Shown: positions 54,699-61,528 of the stretch, in pieces
How positions within the stretch are numbered: position 1 is the first letter of the stretch
Layout: each line of letters begins with the position of its first letter
NCBI RefSeq assembly: GCF_009735645.1
Contig: NZ_CP032550.1
Location: 1,116,001-1,180,000, forward strand
Origin: Microbacterium oryzae
GTDB taxonomy: Bacteria; Actinomycetota; Actinomycetes; Actinomycetales; Microbacteriaceae
Direction of reading: 5' to 3'
DNA length: 64,000 nt
Program-made: the position numbers and the translations under genes
Notes under the pieces: generated by a model
The model's input: the letters and a program-made list of their open reading frames with translations, nothing else
Database searches by the model: none
What the model was told of the DNA's origin: nothing

Positions 54699-55064
54699 TC
54701 AGTGGAAGCTGTCTCCGCAGGCGCACGAACCCGAGGCGTTCGGGTTGTCGATCGTGAAGCCCTGCTCGGAGATCGTGTCCTTGAAGTCGATCTGCGCGCC
54801 GTCGAGGTACGGGACGCTCATGTTGTCGACGATGACCTCGACGCCGTCGAAGTCGACGGTCTCGTCGCCCTCGAGGTAGCGCTCGTCGAAGTAGAGCTGG
54901 TAGATGAGGCCGGAGCAGCCGCCCGGCTGCACAGCCACGCGAAGGCGGAGGTCGTCGCGACCCTCCTGCTCGAGCAGGCTCTTCACCTTGGCGGCGGCGG
55001 CATCGCTGAGGCTCACGCCGTGAGCGCGCGTGGCGGCATCGGCCGCAAGTGTCGTGTCTGTCAT
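54699..55064 (-). CDS. erpA: Iron-sulfur cluster insertion protein (HesB/IscA/ErpA)
   Basis: 121 residues. The A-type carrier core has three Cys: LRVAVQPGGCSGLIYQLYFDE and the C-terminal SGSCACGDSFH. It delivers Fe-S clusters to target proteins; Rieske and IlvD are candidate clients in this window. ATG 55064 follows GAAGGAGC at good distance. Lies upstream of ctaC in the same direction but with its own terminator. Confidence 0.95.
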   Translation of the reverse strand: MTDTTLAADAATRAHGVSLSDAAAAKVKSLLEQEGRDDLRLRVAVQPGGCSGLIYQLYFDERYLEGDETVDFDGVEVIVDNMSVPYLDGAQIDFKDTISEQGFTIDNPNASGSCACGDSFH

Positions 55065-55127
55065 GACGCTCCTTCGAGGACTGCCGCGCGCAGGCGGCGG
55101 ATTCACTCCATGGTAACGCCGTGGGCT

Positions 55128-55159
55128 GGGAGACGGGGCGGCGGATGTCCCCGTCTCCC
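55128..55159 (-). terminator. Terminator of the M20 dipeptidase gene
   Basis: GGGAGACGGGG (55128-55138) pairs with CCCCGTCTCCC (55149-55159), 10-base loop, just past the stop at 55168 on the minus strand. Confidence 0.7.
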
Positions 55160-55167
55160 GCGCCCTC

Positions 55168-56562
55168 TCAGACGGTGCGCTCGTTCGCCCGTGCGAGCAG
55201 CAGCGTCTCGGCGAGGATCGCGTGCCGGAAGGTGTCGAGATGCAGCGATTCGTTCGGGCTGTGCGCTCGAGAGTGCGGGTCCTCCACGCCGGTGACGAGG
55301 ATCTGCGCGTCGGGGTAGCGCTCGACGAGATCGGCGATGAACGGGATCGAGCCGCCCACGCCGTAGTCGACGGCGTCCCGGCCATAGCCATCCCGCATGG
55401 CTCCCCGCGCGGTCTCCACCGCCCATCCGCTCGTGTCGACGAGGAACCCGTTGCCGAGGTCGACGTCGCTGAAGCTCAGCTGCGCGCCGAACGGGGCGTG
55501 CGCGCGGAGGTGGCGCTCCATGGCGTCGTAGGCGTCCTGGGCGCTCTGCCCGGGGGCGACCCGCGCGCTCACGACGACGGTGACCTCGGAGGAGAGCGTG
55601 TTGGACGCGGCGGCGACGCTGGTGAAGTCGATGCCGGTGACGGTGATCGACGGCTTGTTCCAGATGCGCGACAGGATGGTGCCGCCTCCGATGGGCGCGA
55701 CGCCCGCGAGCAGGCCGGTCTCGCTGCGCAGCGTGTCCTCGTCGTAGGCAGGCGTGTCGCTGTCGCGCTCGGCGAGGCCCTCGACGGCGACAGCGCCCTC
55801 GTCGTCCCACAGGGTGGCGAGCAGCTTGACCGTGGCCAGCATGGCGTCGGGCACCGCGCCGCCGAACATCCCCGAGTGCGACGCGTGGTCGAGCGTGCGC
55901 ACGGTGAGGTGGAACTTCGCGTTCCCGCGCAGCGAGACGGTCACGGCGGGCGTCTCGCTGTCCCAGTTGCCCGAGTCGGCCACGACGATGACATCGGAGC
56001 GCATCGCCTCCGCGTTGTCGGCGAGGAACCGCGTGAACGAGCGCGAGCCGAACTCCTCCTCGCCCTCGATGAAGAGCACGATGCCGAGGTCGAGGTCGTC
56101 GCCGTAGGTCTCGCGCAGCGCGCGGAGCGAGGCGATGTGCGCCATGACGCCGGCCTTGTCGTCGGCGGCGCCGCGCCCGTACAGGCGCCCGTCGCGCACG
56201 GTCGGCTCGAAGGGAGGCGTCTCCCACAGCGCCTCGTCGCCGGGAGGCTGGACGTCGTGGTGCGCGTAGAGCATCACCGTCGGCTTGCCGTTGCGCGCCG
56301 CGCGCGTGGCGAGGATGGCGGGCTGCCCCTGCTCCCCGGTCTCCGGGATGGTCGCGGTGCGGATGGCGACCTCGTCGAAGACGCCGGTCTCCTCCGCGAG
56401 GCGGGCGATCTCGCGCGCGCTGCGCTGCAGCTGCTCCTGGTCGAACGCGGGCCACGCGATGCCCGGGATCCGCACCAGACGGCCGAGATCCGCGAGGGCC
56501 GAGGGGATGCCTCCTTCCGCGGCTTCGATGAGCTGGGGTTCCGCAGAAAGCTGGGAGGTCAT
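55168..56562 (-). CDS. M20 family dipeptidase
   Basis: 464 residues, cytosolic zinc peptidase with catalytic and dimerisation domains. Metal ligands are in VMLYAHHDVQPPGD, GRGAADDKAGVMAH and FIEGEEEFGSRSF, and a late His in VEDPHSRAHSPNESL. Similar to CNDP/PepV-type dipeptidases; the substrate is probably small peptides. ATG 56562 sits seven bases after TAAGAT, so the mRNA is likely leaderless. Divergent from the DUF3043 gene with only 47 bases between. Confidence 0.92.
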   Translation of the reverse strand: MTSQLSAEPQLIEAAEGGIPSALADLGRLVRIPGIAWPAFDQEQLQRSAREIARLAEETGVFDEVAIRTATIPETGEQGQPAILATRAARNGKPTVMLYAHHDVQPPGDEALWETPPFEPTVRDGRLYGRGAADDKAGVMAHIASLRALRETYGDDLDLGIVLFIEGEEEFGSRSFTRFLADNAEAMRSDVIVVADSGNWDSETPAVTVSLRGNAKFHLTVRTLDHASHSGMFGGAVPDAMLATVKLLATLWDDEGAVAVEGLAERDSDTPAYDEDTLRSETGLLAGVAPIGGGTILSRIWNKPSITVTGIDFTSVAAASNTLSSEVTVVVSARVAPGQSAQDAYDAMERHLRAHAPFGAQLSFSDVDLGNGFLVDTSGWAVETARGAMRDGYGRDAVDYGVGGSIPFIADLVERYPDAQILVTGVEDPHSRAHSPNESLHLDTFRHAILAETLLLARANERTV

Positions 56563-56569
56563 GCCGGTA

Positions 56570-56575
56570 ATCTTA
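56570..56575 (-). promoter_or_regulatory. Putative -10 box (TAAGAT) of the M20 dipeptidase
   Basis: TAAGAT, seven bases (TACCGGC), then ATG 56562 on the minus strand. Same hexamer as the trpD box. Confidence 0.5.
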
Positions 56576-56609
56576 GATACTCCCGCGACGAGACTTCCGA
56601 GGTTCCCTC

Positions 56610-57179
56610 ATGGCCAAGACACCTTCCGCCGAGAACAATGCGTCATCGACGACGCCCCCTGCCGGGAAAGGACGCCCCACCCCGACCCGTGCCGAGCGCG
56701 AGGCGGCGAACCGACGCCCCCTCGTCCCCGCGACCAAGGAGGCTCGCCAGGCCGCCAAGGCCGACCTGCGTGCGCGCCAGGAGCGCGCCCGCGTCGGCAT
56801 GGCCAACGGCGAGGAGAAGTATCTCCCGGTGCGCGACAAGGGCCCGCAGAAGAAGTTCGCCCGCGACTTCACCGACGCCGGCTGGCACCTCGGCGAGTTC
56901 CTCATGCCGATGATGGTGCTCGTCATCGTCGCGACCTTCATTCCGCTCGCCGCGACCCAGTTCTGGTCGTTCATCGTGCTGTGGATCTTCATCCTCTTCG
57001 CGGTCGGCGACATGTTCATCCTGTCGCGCCGCGTGAAGATGCTCGCGGCCGAGAAGTTCGGCGGCAAGGACAAGCTCGAGAAGGGCCTGGGCTGGTACGC
57101 GGCCATGCGCTCGGTGCAGATGCGCTTCATGCGCCTGCCGAAGCCGCAGGTCAAGCGCGGCCACTACCCCGCCGCCTGA
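56610..57179 (+). CDS. DUF3043 membrane protein
   Basis: 189 residues, unknown function, a conserved actinobacterial family. Basic Lys/Arg/Ala-rich N-terminus (RAEREAANRRPLVPATKEARQAAKADLRARQERA), then KFARDFTDAGWHLGEFLMPMMVLVIVATFIPLAATQFWSFIVLWIFILFAVGDMFIL with two membrane helices, and a basic C-terminus. The adjacent position to pyrD and the dipeptidase is common in Microbacteriaceae. Followed by the 57190-57232 terminator. Confidence 0.88.
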   Translation: MAKTPSAENNASSTTPPAGKGRPTPTRAEREAANRRPLVPATKEARQAAKADLRARQERARVGMANGEEKYLPVRDKGPQKKFARDFTDAGWHLGEFLMPMMVLVIVATFIPLAATQFWSFIVLWIFILFAVGDMFILSRRVKMLAAEKFGGKDKLEKGLGWYAAMRSVQMRFMRLPKPQVKRGHYPAA

Positions 57180-57189
57180 CCCGCGACGC

Positions 57190-57232
57190 AACGCAGAAGC
57201 CCCGGAGCCGATGGCTCCGGGGCTTCTGCGTT
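57190..57232. terminator. Bidirectional terminator between DUF3043 gene and pyrD
   Basis: Perfect 20-bp stem (57190-57209 with 57213-57232), GAT loop, ending in GTT on the plus strand and AAC-mirrored on the minus. Serves both convergent genes. Confidence 0.92.
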
Positions 57233-57249
57233 ACGGGGGTGGCACTCGA

Positions 57250-58281
57250 TCAGCGCTTCGCTCGCAGCTGCGCCAGGTCGCGGTTGATGCGGCGGGCCCA
57301 GAACGGGCCCTCGTAGATGAAGCCGCTGTAGCCCTGCACCAGCGTGGCACCCGCGTCCAGGCGCTCCTGCACCTCGGCGGCGGTCTCCACCCCGCCCACC
57401 GAGATCACGCAGAAGTCGGGATCGGGCACGGCCGCGCGCACCACGCGCAGCACCTCGAGCGACCGCGCCTTCAGCGGCGCCCCCGAGAGTCCGCCGTCGC
57501 CTGCCTGGATGATCGTGACCGGGTCCGCGGTGAGGCCGTCGCGGGCGATCGTGGTGTTCGTGGCGATGAGCCCGGCGAGCCCGAGCTCGCGCGCGAGCCG
57601 TGCGATGCCGTCGATCTCGTCATCGGGCAGGTCCGGAGCGATCTTCACGAGCAGCGGGGTCGCGCCCGCCGCCGCCTTCACGGCGGACAGCAGCGGCCGC
57701 AGCGTCTCCGCGGCCTGCAGCCCGCGGAGTCCCGGCGTGTTCGGCGAGGAGACGTTGACGGCGAGGTAGTCCGCGAGGGGGCTCAGCATCCGGGCGCTGG
57801 CGACGTAGTCGGCGGTCGCGTCGGCGACGTCCACGACGCGGCTCTTGCCGATGTTGACGCCGACGACCGCTCCCCCGCGGCGCAGGCGCGCGAGGCGCTT
57901 CGCGGCCGCGGCGGCGCCGTGGTTGTTGAAGCCCATGCGGTTGACGAGCGCCCGGTCGGCGACGAGGCGGAACAGGCGCGGCTTCGGGTTGCCGGGCTGC
58001 GGGATCGCGGTGAGCGTGCCGACCTCGACGTGCCCGAACCCGAGCGCGTCGAGCCCGCGCACCGCGACCGCGTTCTTGTCGAATCCGGCCGCGACGCCGA
58101 ACGGCGTCGGGAACTCGTGGCCGAGCGCGTGCACCCGCAGCTCGGGCGCCGGGCGCGTGAAGGCGCGCGCGGCCCAGGAGAAGGGGCGGATGCCCATGGC
58201 CCGGATCACGGGCATGGCCAGGTGGTGCGCCGTCTCGGGATCGAAGCGCGAGAGGACGTGCGTGAAGAGGAGGGGATACAT
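57250..58281 (-). CDS. pyrD: Dihydroorotate dehydrogenase (quinone), class 2
   Basis: 343 residues. Class 2 N-terminal extension for membrane binding (MYPLLFTHVLSRFDPETAHHLA), FMN-binding core GVAAGFDKNAVAV, NRMGFNNHGAAAAAKRL, VNVSSPNTPGLRGLQ with catalytic Ser, VKIAPDL, and ISVGGVETAAEV. Oxidises dihydroorotate, passing electrons to menaquinone, in UMP synthesis. ATG 58281 has TACCCT seven bases upstream. Stand-alone pyr gene, 26 bases after nrdR. Confidence 0.97.
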   Translation of the reverse strand: MYPLLFTHVLSRFDPETAHHLAMPVIRAMGIRPFSWAARAFTRPAPELRVHALGHEFPTPFGVAAGFDKNAVAVRGLDALGFGHVEVGTLTAIPQPGNPKPRLFRLVADRALVNRMGFNNHGAAAAAKRLARLRRGGAVVGVNIGKSRVVDVADATADYVASARMLSPLADYLAVNVSSPNTPGLRGLQAAETLRPLLSAVKAAAGATPLLVKIAPDLPDDEIDGIARLARELGLAGLIATNTTIARDGLTADPVTIIQAGDGGLSGAPLKARSLEVLRVVRAAVPDPDFCVISVGGVETAAEVQERLDAGATLVQGYSGFIYEGPFWARRINRDLAQLRAKR

Positions 58282-58288
58282 CCCCGCC

Positions 58289-58294
58289 AGGGTA
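58289..58294 (-). promoter_or_regulatory. Putative -10 box (TACCCT) of pyrD
   Basis: TACCCT, seven bases (GGCGGGG), then ATG 58281 on the minus strand. Confidence 0.45.
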
Positions 58295-58307
58295 TCGGGT
58301 GGCGCCG

Positions 58308-58790
58308 TCAGTTCGCCGTCGCGGCGTCCGCCCTGCCGCGCAGCGCGTGGTCTGCGCGCAGGTCGGCGATGGCGCTCTCAAAGTCCTCCAGGGAGTCGAA
58401 CGCCTGGTACACGCTCGCGAAGCGCAGGTAGGCGACCTCGTCGAGCTCGCGGAGCGGGCCGAGGATGGCCAGGCCGATGTCGTTCGCGTCGATCTGGCTG
58501 AGTCCGGTCTGCCGCAGCGACTCCTCGACCTTCTGAGCGAGGATCGCGAGGTCAGCGTCGGTCACCGGGCGGCCCTGGCACGCCTTGCGCACGCCCAGCA
58601 CGACCTTCTCGCGGCTGAAGGGCTCGACCGCGCCGGAGCGCTTGATGACGTTGAGGCTCGCGGTCTCGACGGTGGAGAACCGTCCGCCGCACTGCGGGCA
58701 CTGCCGGCGTCGCCGGATCGAGAGGCCGTCGTCGCTCGTGCGGGAGTCGATGACACGGGAGTCGCCGTGGCGGCAGAACGGGCAGTGCAT
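58308..58790 (-). CDS. nrdR: Transcriptional repressor NrdR
   Basis: 160 residues. N-terminal zinc ribbon with CPFC and CPQC ([34 protein letters not shown]) and a C-terminal ATP-cone ([29 protein letters not shown]). It represses ribonucleotide reductase genes according to dATP/ATP level. It starts 11 bases after the hisD stop, so it is probably co-transcribed with hisD. No nrd gene or NrdR box seen in the window. Confidence 0.97.
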   Translation of the reverse strand: MHCPFCRHGDSRVIDSRTSDDGLSIRRRRQCPQCGGRFSTVETASLNVIKRSGAVEPFSREKVVLGVRKACQGRPVTDADLAILAQKVEESLRQTGLSQIDANDIGLAILGPLRELDEVAYLRFASVYQAFDSLEDFESAIADLRADHALRGRADAATAN

Positions 58791-58801
58791 GAGGCGCCAG
58801 C

Positions 58802-60115
58802 CTACTCGGCCGCGTTCGAGAACCGGGCGGTGACCGCCTCGCCATGGGCGGGGAGGGCCTCCGCATCCGCCAGCGCGACGATGGCGTCGGCGACCTCGGC
58901 CAGGCCATCCCGGTCGTACTCGATGACCTGCTGGGGCCGCAGGAAGGTGTGCGCGCCGAGACCCGACGCGTACCGCGCCTGTCCCCCGGTCGGGAGGACG
59001 TGGTTGGACCCCGCGAGGTAGTCGCCGAGGCTCACCGGCGCGTACCCGCCCACGAAGATCGCCCCGGCGCTCGTGTAGCGCGCTGCCGCCTCGGAGGCGT
59101 CGGCGAGGTGCAGCTCGAGGTGCTCGGGGGCATAGGCGTTGCTGAACGCCTCCGCGGTGGCCGCGTCGTCGACGAGGACGACGGCCGACTGCTCCCCCGC
59201 GAGCGCCGCGGCCACGCGCTCGGCGTGCCGCGTGAGGGGCTGGATGCGCTGTAGCTCGGCGGTCACCGCGTCGGCGAGCGGCGCCGACGCGGTGACGAGC
59301 ACGGCCGACGCCTGCTCGTCGTGCTCGGCCTGGCTCACGAGGTCGTAGGCGATCAGGCGAGGGTCCGCCGACTCGTCGGCGACGATGAGGATCTCCGTCG
59401 CGCCGGCCTCGGAGTCGGTCCCGACGAAACCGGCCACGGCGCGCTTGGCGGCGGCGACGAAGTTGTTGCCGGGCCCGGAGACCACGTCGACGGGGTCGAG
59501 GCCGAGCGACGCGACGCCCGATGCGAGCGCGCCGATGGCGCCGGCGCCGCCCATGGCGTAGACCTCGTCGATGCCGAGGAGGCCGGCGACGGCGAGGATC
59601 GTGGGGTGCACGCGCCCGGCCTGGTCCGCCTGCGGCGGCGACGCGAGCGCGATGCGCGAGACGCCCGCGACCTGCGCGGGGACGACGTTCATGACGACGC
59701 TGGAGGGGTAGACCGCCTTTCCGCCCGGGATGTAGACGCCGGCCCGGCTCACAGGCTGCCACCGCTGGAGGATGCGCGCGCCGGATCCGAAGCGCGTCTC
59801 GCGCGCCGGCGGCACCTGGGCGGCCGAAGCCGACCGCACGCGCTCGATGGCCTGCTCGAGCGCGGCGCGCACGCGCGGGTCGAGACCGGCGACCGCCTCC
59901 GCGATGTGGGCGGCGGGCACGCGCACCTCGTGCCCGGTGACGCCGTCGAACCGCTCGGCCTGCTCGCGCAGGGAGTCCTCGCCGCGGCGGCGGACGTCGG
60001 CGACGATCTCGGCTGCCACGGAGGCGGCCGTCTGCAGCGCCTCGGCGGCGCGGGGGACGACGGCCAGCAGCTCGGCCGTGCTGAGCGTGCGGCCGCGGAG
60101 GTCGATGGTGCGCAT
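58802..60115 (-). CDS. hisD: Histidinol dehydrogenase
   Basis: 437 residues; oxidises histidinol twice to histidine with NAD+. [15 protein letters not shown] at the N-terminus, [50 protein letters not shown] with catalytic Glu-His, and [18 protein letters not shown] near the end. ATG 60115 has GATAAT six bases upstream: a leaderless start. Together with HisN (27893) it accounts for the last steps of histidine synthesis. Confidence 0.97.
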   Translation of the reverse strand: MRTIDLRGRTLSTAELLAVVPRAAEALQTAASVAAEIVADVRRRGEDSLREQAERFDGVTGHEVRVPAAHIAEAVAGLDPRVRAALEQAIERVRSASAAQVPPARETRFGSGARILQRWQPVSRAGVYIPGGKAVYPSSVVMNVVPAQVAGVSRIALASPPQADQAGRVHPTILAVAGLLGIDEVYAMGGAGAIGALASGVASLGLDPVDVVSGPGNNFVAAAKRAVAGFVGTDSEAGATEILIVADESADPRLIAYDLVSQAEHDEQASAVLVTASAPLADAVTAELQRIQPLTRHAERVAAALAGEQSAVVLVDDAATAEAFSNAYAPEHLELHLADASEAAARYTSAGAIFVGGYAPVSLGDYLAGSNHVLPTGGQARYASGLGAHTFLRPQQVIEYDRDGLAEVADAIVALADAEALPAHGEAVTARFSNAAE

Positions 60116-60121
60116 AGGACG

Positions 60122-60127
60122 ATTATC
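60122..60127 (-). promoter_or_regulatory. Putative -10 box (GATAAT) of hisD-nrdR
   Basis: GATAAT, six bases (CGTCCT), then ATG 60115 on the minus strand. It directly abuts the terminator hairpin of the preceding gene. Confidence 0.65.
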
Positions 60128-60157
60128 CCGCGGTCTCCGGATGCCGGAGACCGCGGG
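60127..60157 (-). terminator. Terminator of the Gln-rich membrane protein gene
   Basis: Perfect 14-bp stem (60127-60140 with 60144-60157), loop of three bases. On the minus strand it is followed at once by ATAATC, which belongs to the hisD -10 box. Confidence 0.85.
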
Positions 60158-60165
60158 AGCCGCAC

Positions 60166-61452
60166 TCAGCCCCGCGTGACGCCGGAGACGTCGTGCAGGT
60201 ACCCGACACGGCCGTCGTCGTCCCGCACGACGTAGACCTCGCCGCGGTCCTCCAGCACGAGCGCCCATGCGGTGGGGCCGATGCGGAACAGCGGCGCCCC
60301 GGTCTCGTCGACGACGTCGCGCTCCTCGGGCACGAGCGCCCAGAACGGCTGGTTCGCCGGGGCGGGCTGAGCGGCCGGCTGCCCGTCCGCATCGTGCCCC
60401 ATCAGGCGCGCGAGGTCGTCCACATCGCCGTGCCCGTGCGCGGGCGCGGGCTGCTCGGCGTCGGGCTCCGTCACATGCAGTCCGGCGACCTCCTGTGAGG
60501 CGGACGCCGCGAGGGAGGGGTCCACGGGCTGGCTCTCCGCCTGGTCGCCGGGCGCGGTGCCCACGGGCTGGTCGCCGTGCGGCTGCTCGCCGTACTGCTG
60601 CTCGCCGTACTGCTGCTCGCCGTACTGCTGCTGGCCGTAGGGCTGCTGCTGCCCGTACGCCTGCTGCTGGCCATAGGGCTGCTGCGCGAACGGCTGCCCG
60701 TACCCCGGCTGCTGGCCGAACTGCTGCGGCTGGCCGTACGGCGGGTTGAAGGGCTGCTGCCCCTGCGGTGCCGGCTGGCCATAGGGCTGCTGACCGGGCT
60801 GCATGCCCGGCTGCTGGCCGTAGTGCGGCTGCTGGCTGTAGGGCTGGCCGACGAACTGGCCGGGCGTCCAGCCGGCGGCGGCCGGGCGGGGCTCGTGGCG
60901 GATCGGCCGGGCCGCGCGGGCGGCCGGGTGCGCGACGCGCTCGGCGCGCCCCTCGAAATCCTCGCGGAACGGCGGCACGAACGGCGCGACGACCGTGAAG
61001 AACACGCCGGCGAGCATGAGCAGCGTCTCGAGCCACGGCACCCAGGTGAGGAAGGAGTCGCCACCCTGGGCGCCCCAGGCCAGGCGGCTGATCCATGTGA
61101 CCGCGCCGACCGAGAACGCGACCGACGCGAACTGGTCGATGCTGAGCGACCCGACGCGCGTGATCGCCGCGGGCGCCACCCGCCGCAGCAGGATGAGCAG
61201 CGCCGCCGCCGCCGGCACGAGTGCCGCGAGCACCCAGTCCAGTCCGACCGCCCAGATCGGATGGAACGAGAAGTGCACGATCGAGAAGAACGACGTCAGC
61301 AGCGCGACGCCGCCGATGATGACGAGGATGAGCTCACGGGCCGAGAACGGTCCGACGCCCTTCTGCGGGCGGCCGTCGCCCTCATTCGGCTCCGGCAGCG
61401 CGTGGGCCGCCGGCTCCGACTCCGGCGTGTGTCCGGGGTACTGCTCGCTCAC
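60166..61452 (-). CDS. Gln/Tyr/Gly-rich membrane protein of unknown function
   Basis: 428 residues. Cytosolic N-terminus, four membrane helices between about 38 and 165 ([82 protein letters not shown]), then a long QPYGQQ-type low-complexity region (about 190-285) and a small C-terminal domain with [36 protein letters not shown]. Function unknown; the gene is usually found next to hisD and dnaE in Microbacteriaceae. GTG 61452 follows GGAAGGA. Confidence 0.85.
   Translation of the reverse strand: MSEQYPGHTPESEPAAHALPEPNEGDGRPQKGVGPFSARELILVIIGGVALLTSFFSIVHFSFHPIWAVGLDWVLAALVPAAAALLILLRRVAPAAITRVGSLSIDQFASVAFSVGAVTWISRLAWGAQGGDSFLTWVPWLETLLMLAGVFFTVVAPFVPPFREDFEGRAERVAHPAARAARPIRHEPRPAAAGWTPGQFVGQPYSQQPHYGQQPGMQPGQQPYGQPAPQGQQPFNPPYGQPQQFGQQPGYGQPFAQQPYGQQQAYGQQQPYGQQQYGEQQYGEQQYGEQPHGDQPVGTAPGDQAESQPVDPSLAASASQEVAGLHVTEPDAEQPAPAHGHGDVDDLARLMGHDADGQPAAQPAPANQPFWALVPEERDVVDETGAPLFRIGPTAWALVLEDRGEVYVVRDDDGRVGYLHDVSGVTRG
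60583..60627 (-). repeat. Three perfect 15-bp repeats in the Gln-rich tract
   Basis: CTGCTCGCCGTACTG occurs three times in tandem at 60583, 60598 and 60613; on the minus strand each encodes QYGEQ-type residues. Part of a longer degenerate QPYGQQ tract extending to about 60850, likely length-variable. Confidence 0.85.
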
Positions 61453-61479
61453 CCTGATTCCTTCCGTCGATGGGGCTCG

Positions 61480-61485
61480 ATCCTA
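61480..61485 (-). promoter_or_regulatory. Putative -10 box (TAGGAT) of the Gln-rich membrane protein
   Basis: TAGGAT on the minus strand, 27 bases before GTG 61452; the leader carries GGAAGGA. This is a leadered promoter. Confidence 0.4.
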
Positions 61486-61528
61486 CTGGCCGAGCCGATG
61501 CGCCCGCCGCCTGGGGACATCCGCCCGA

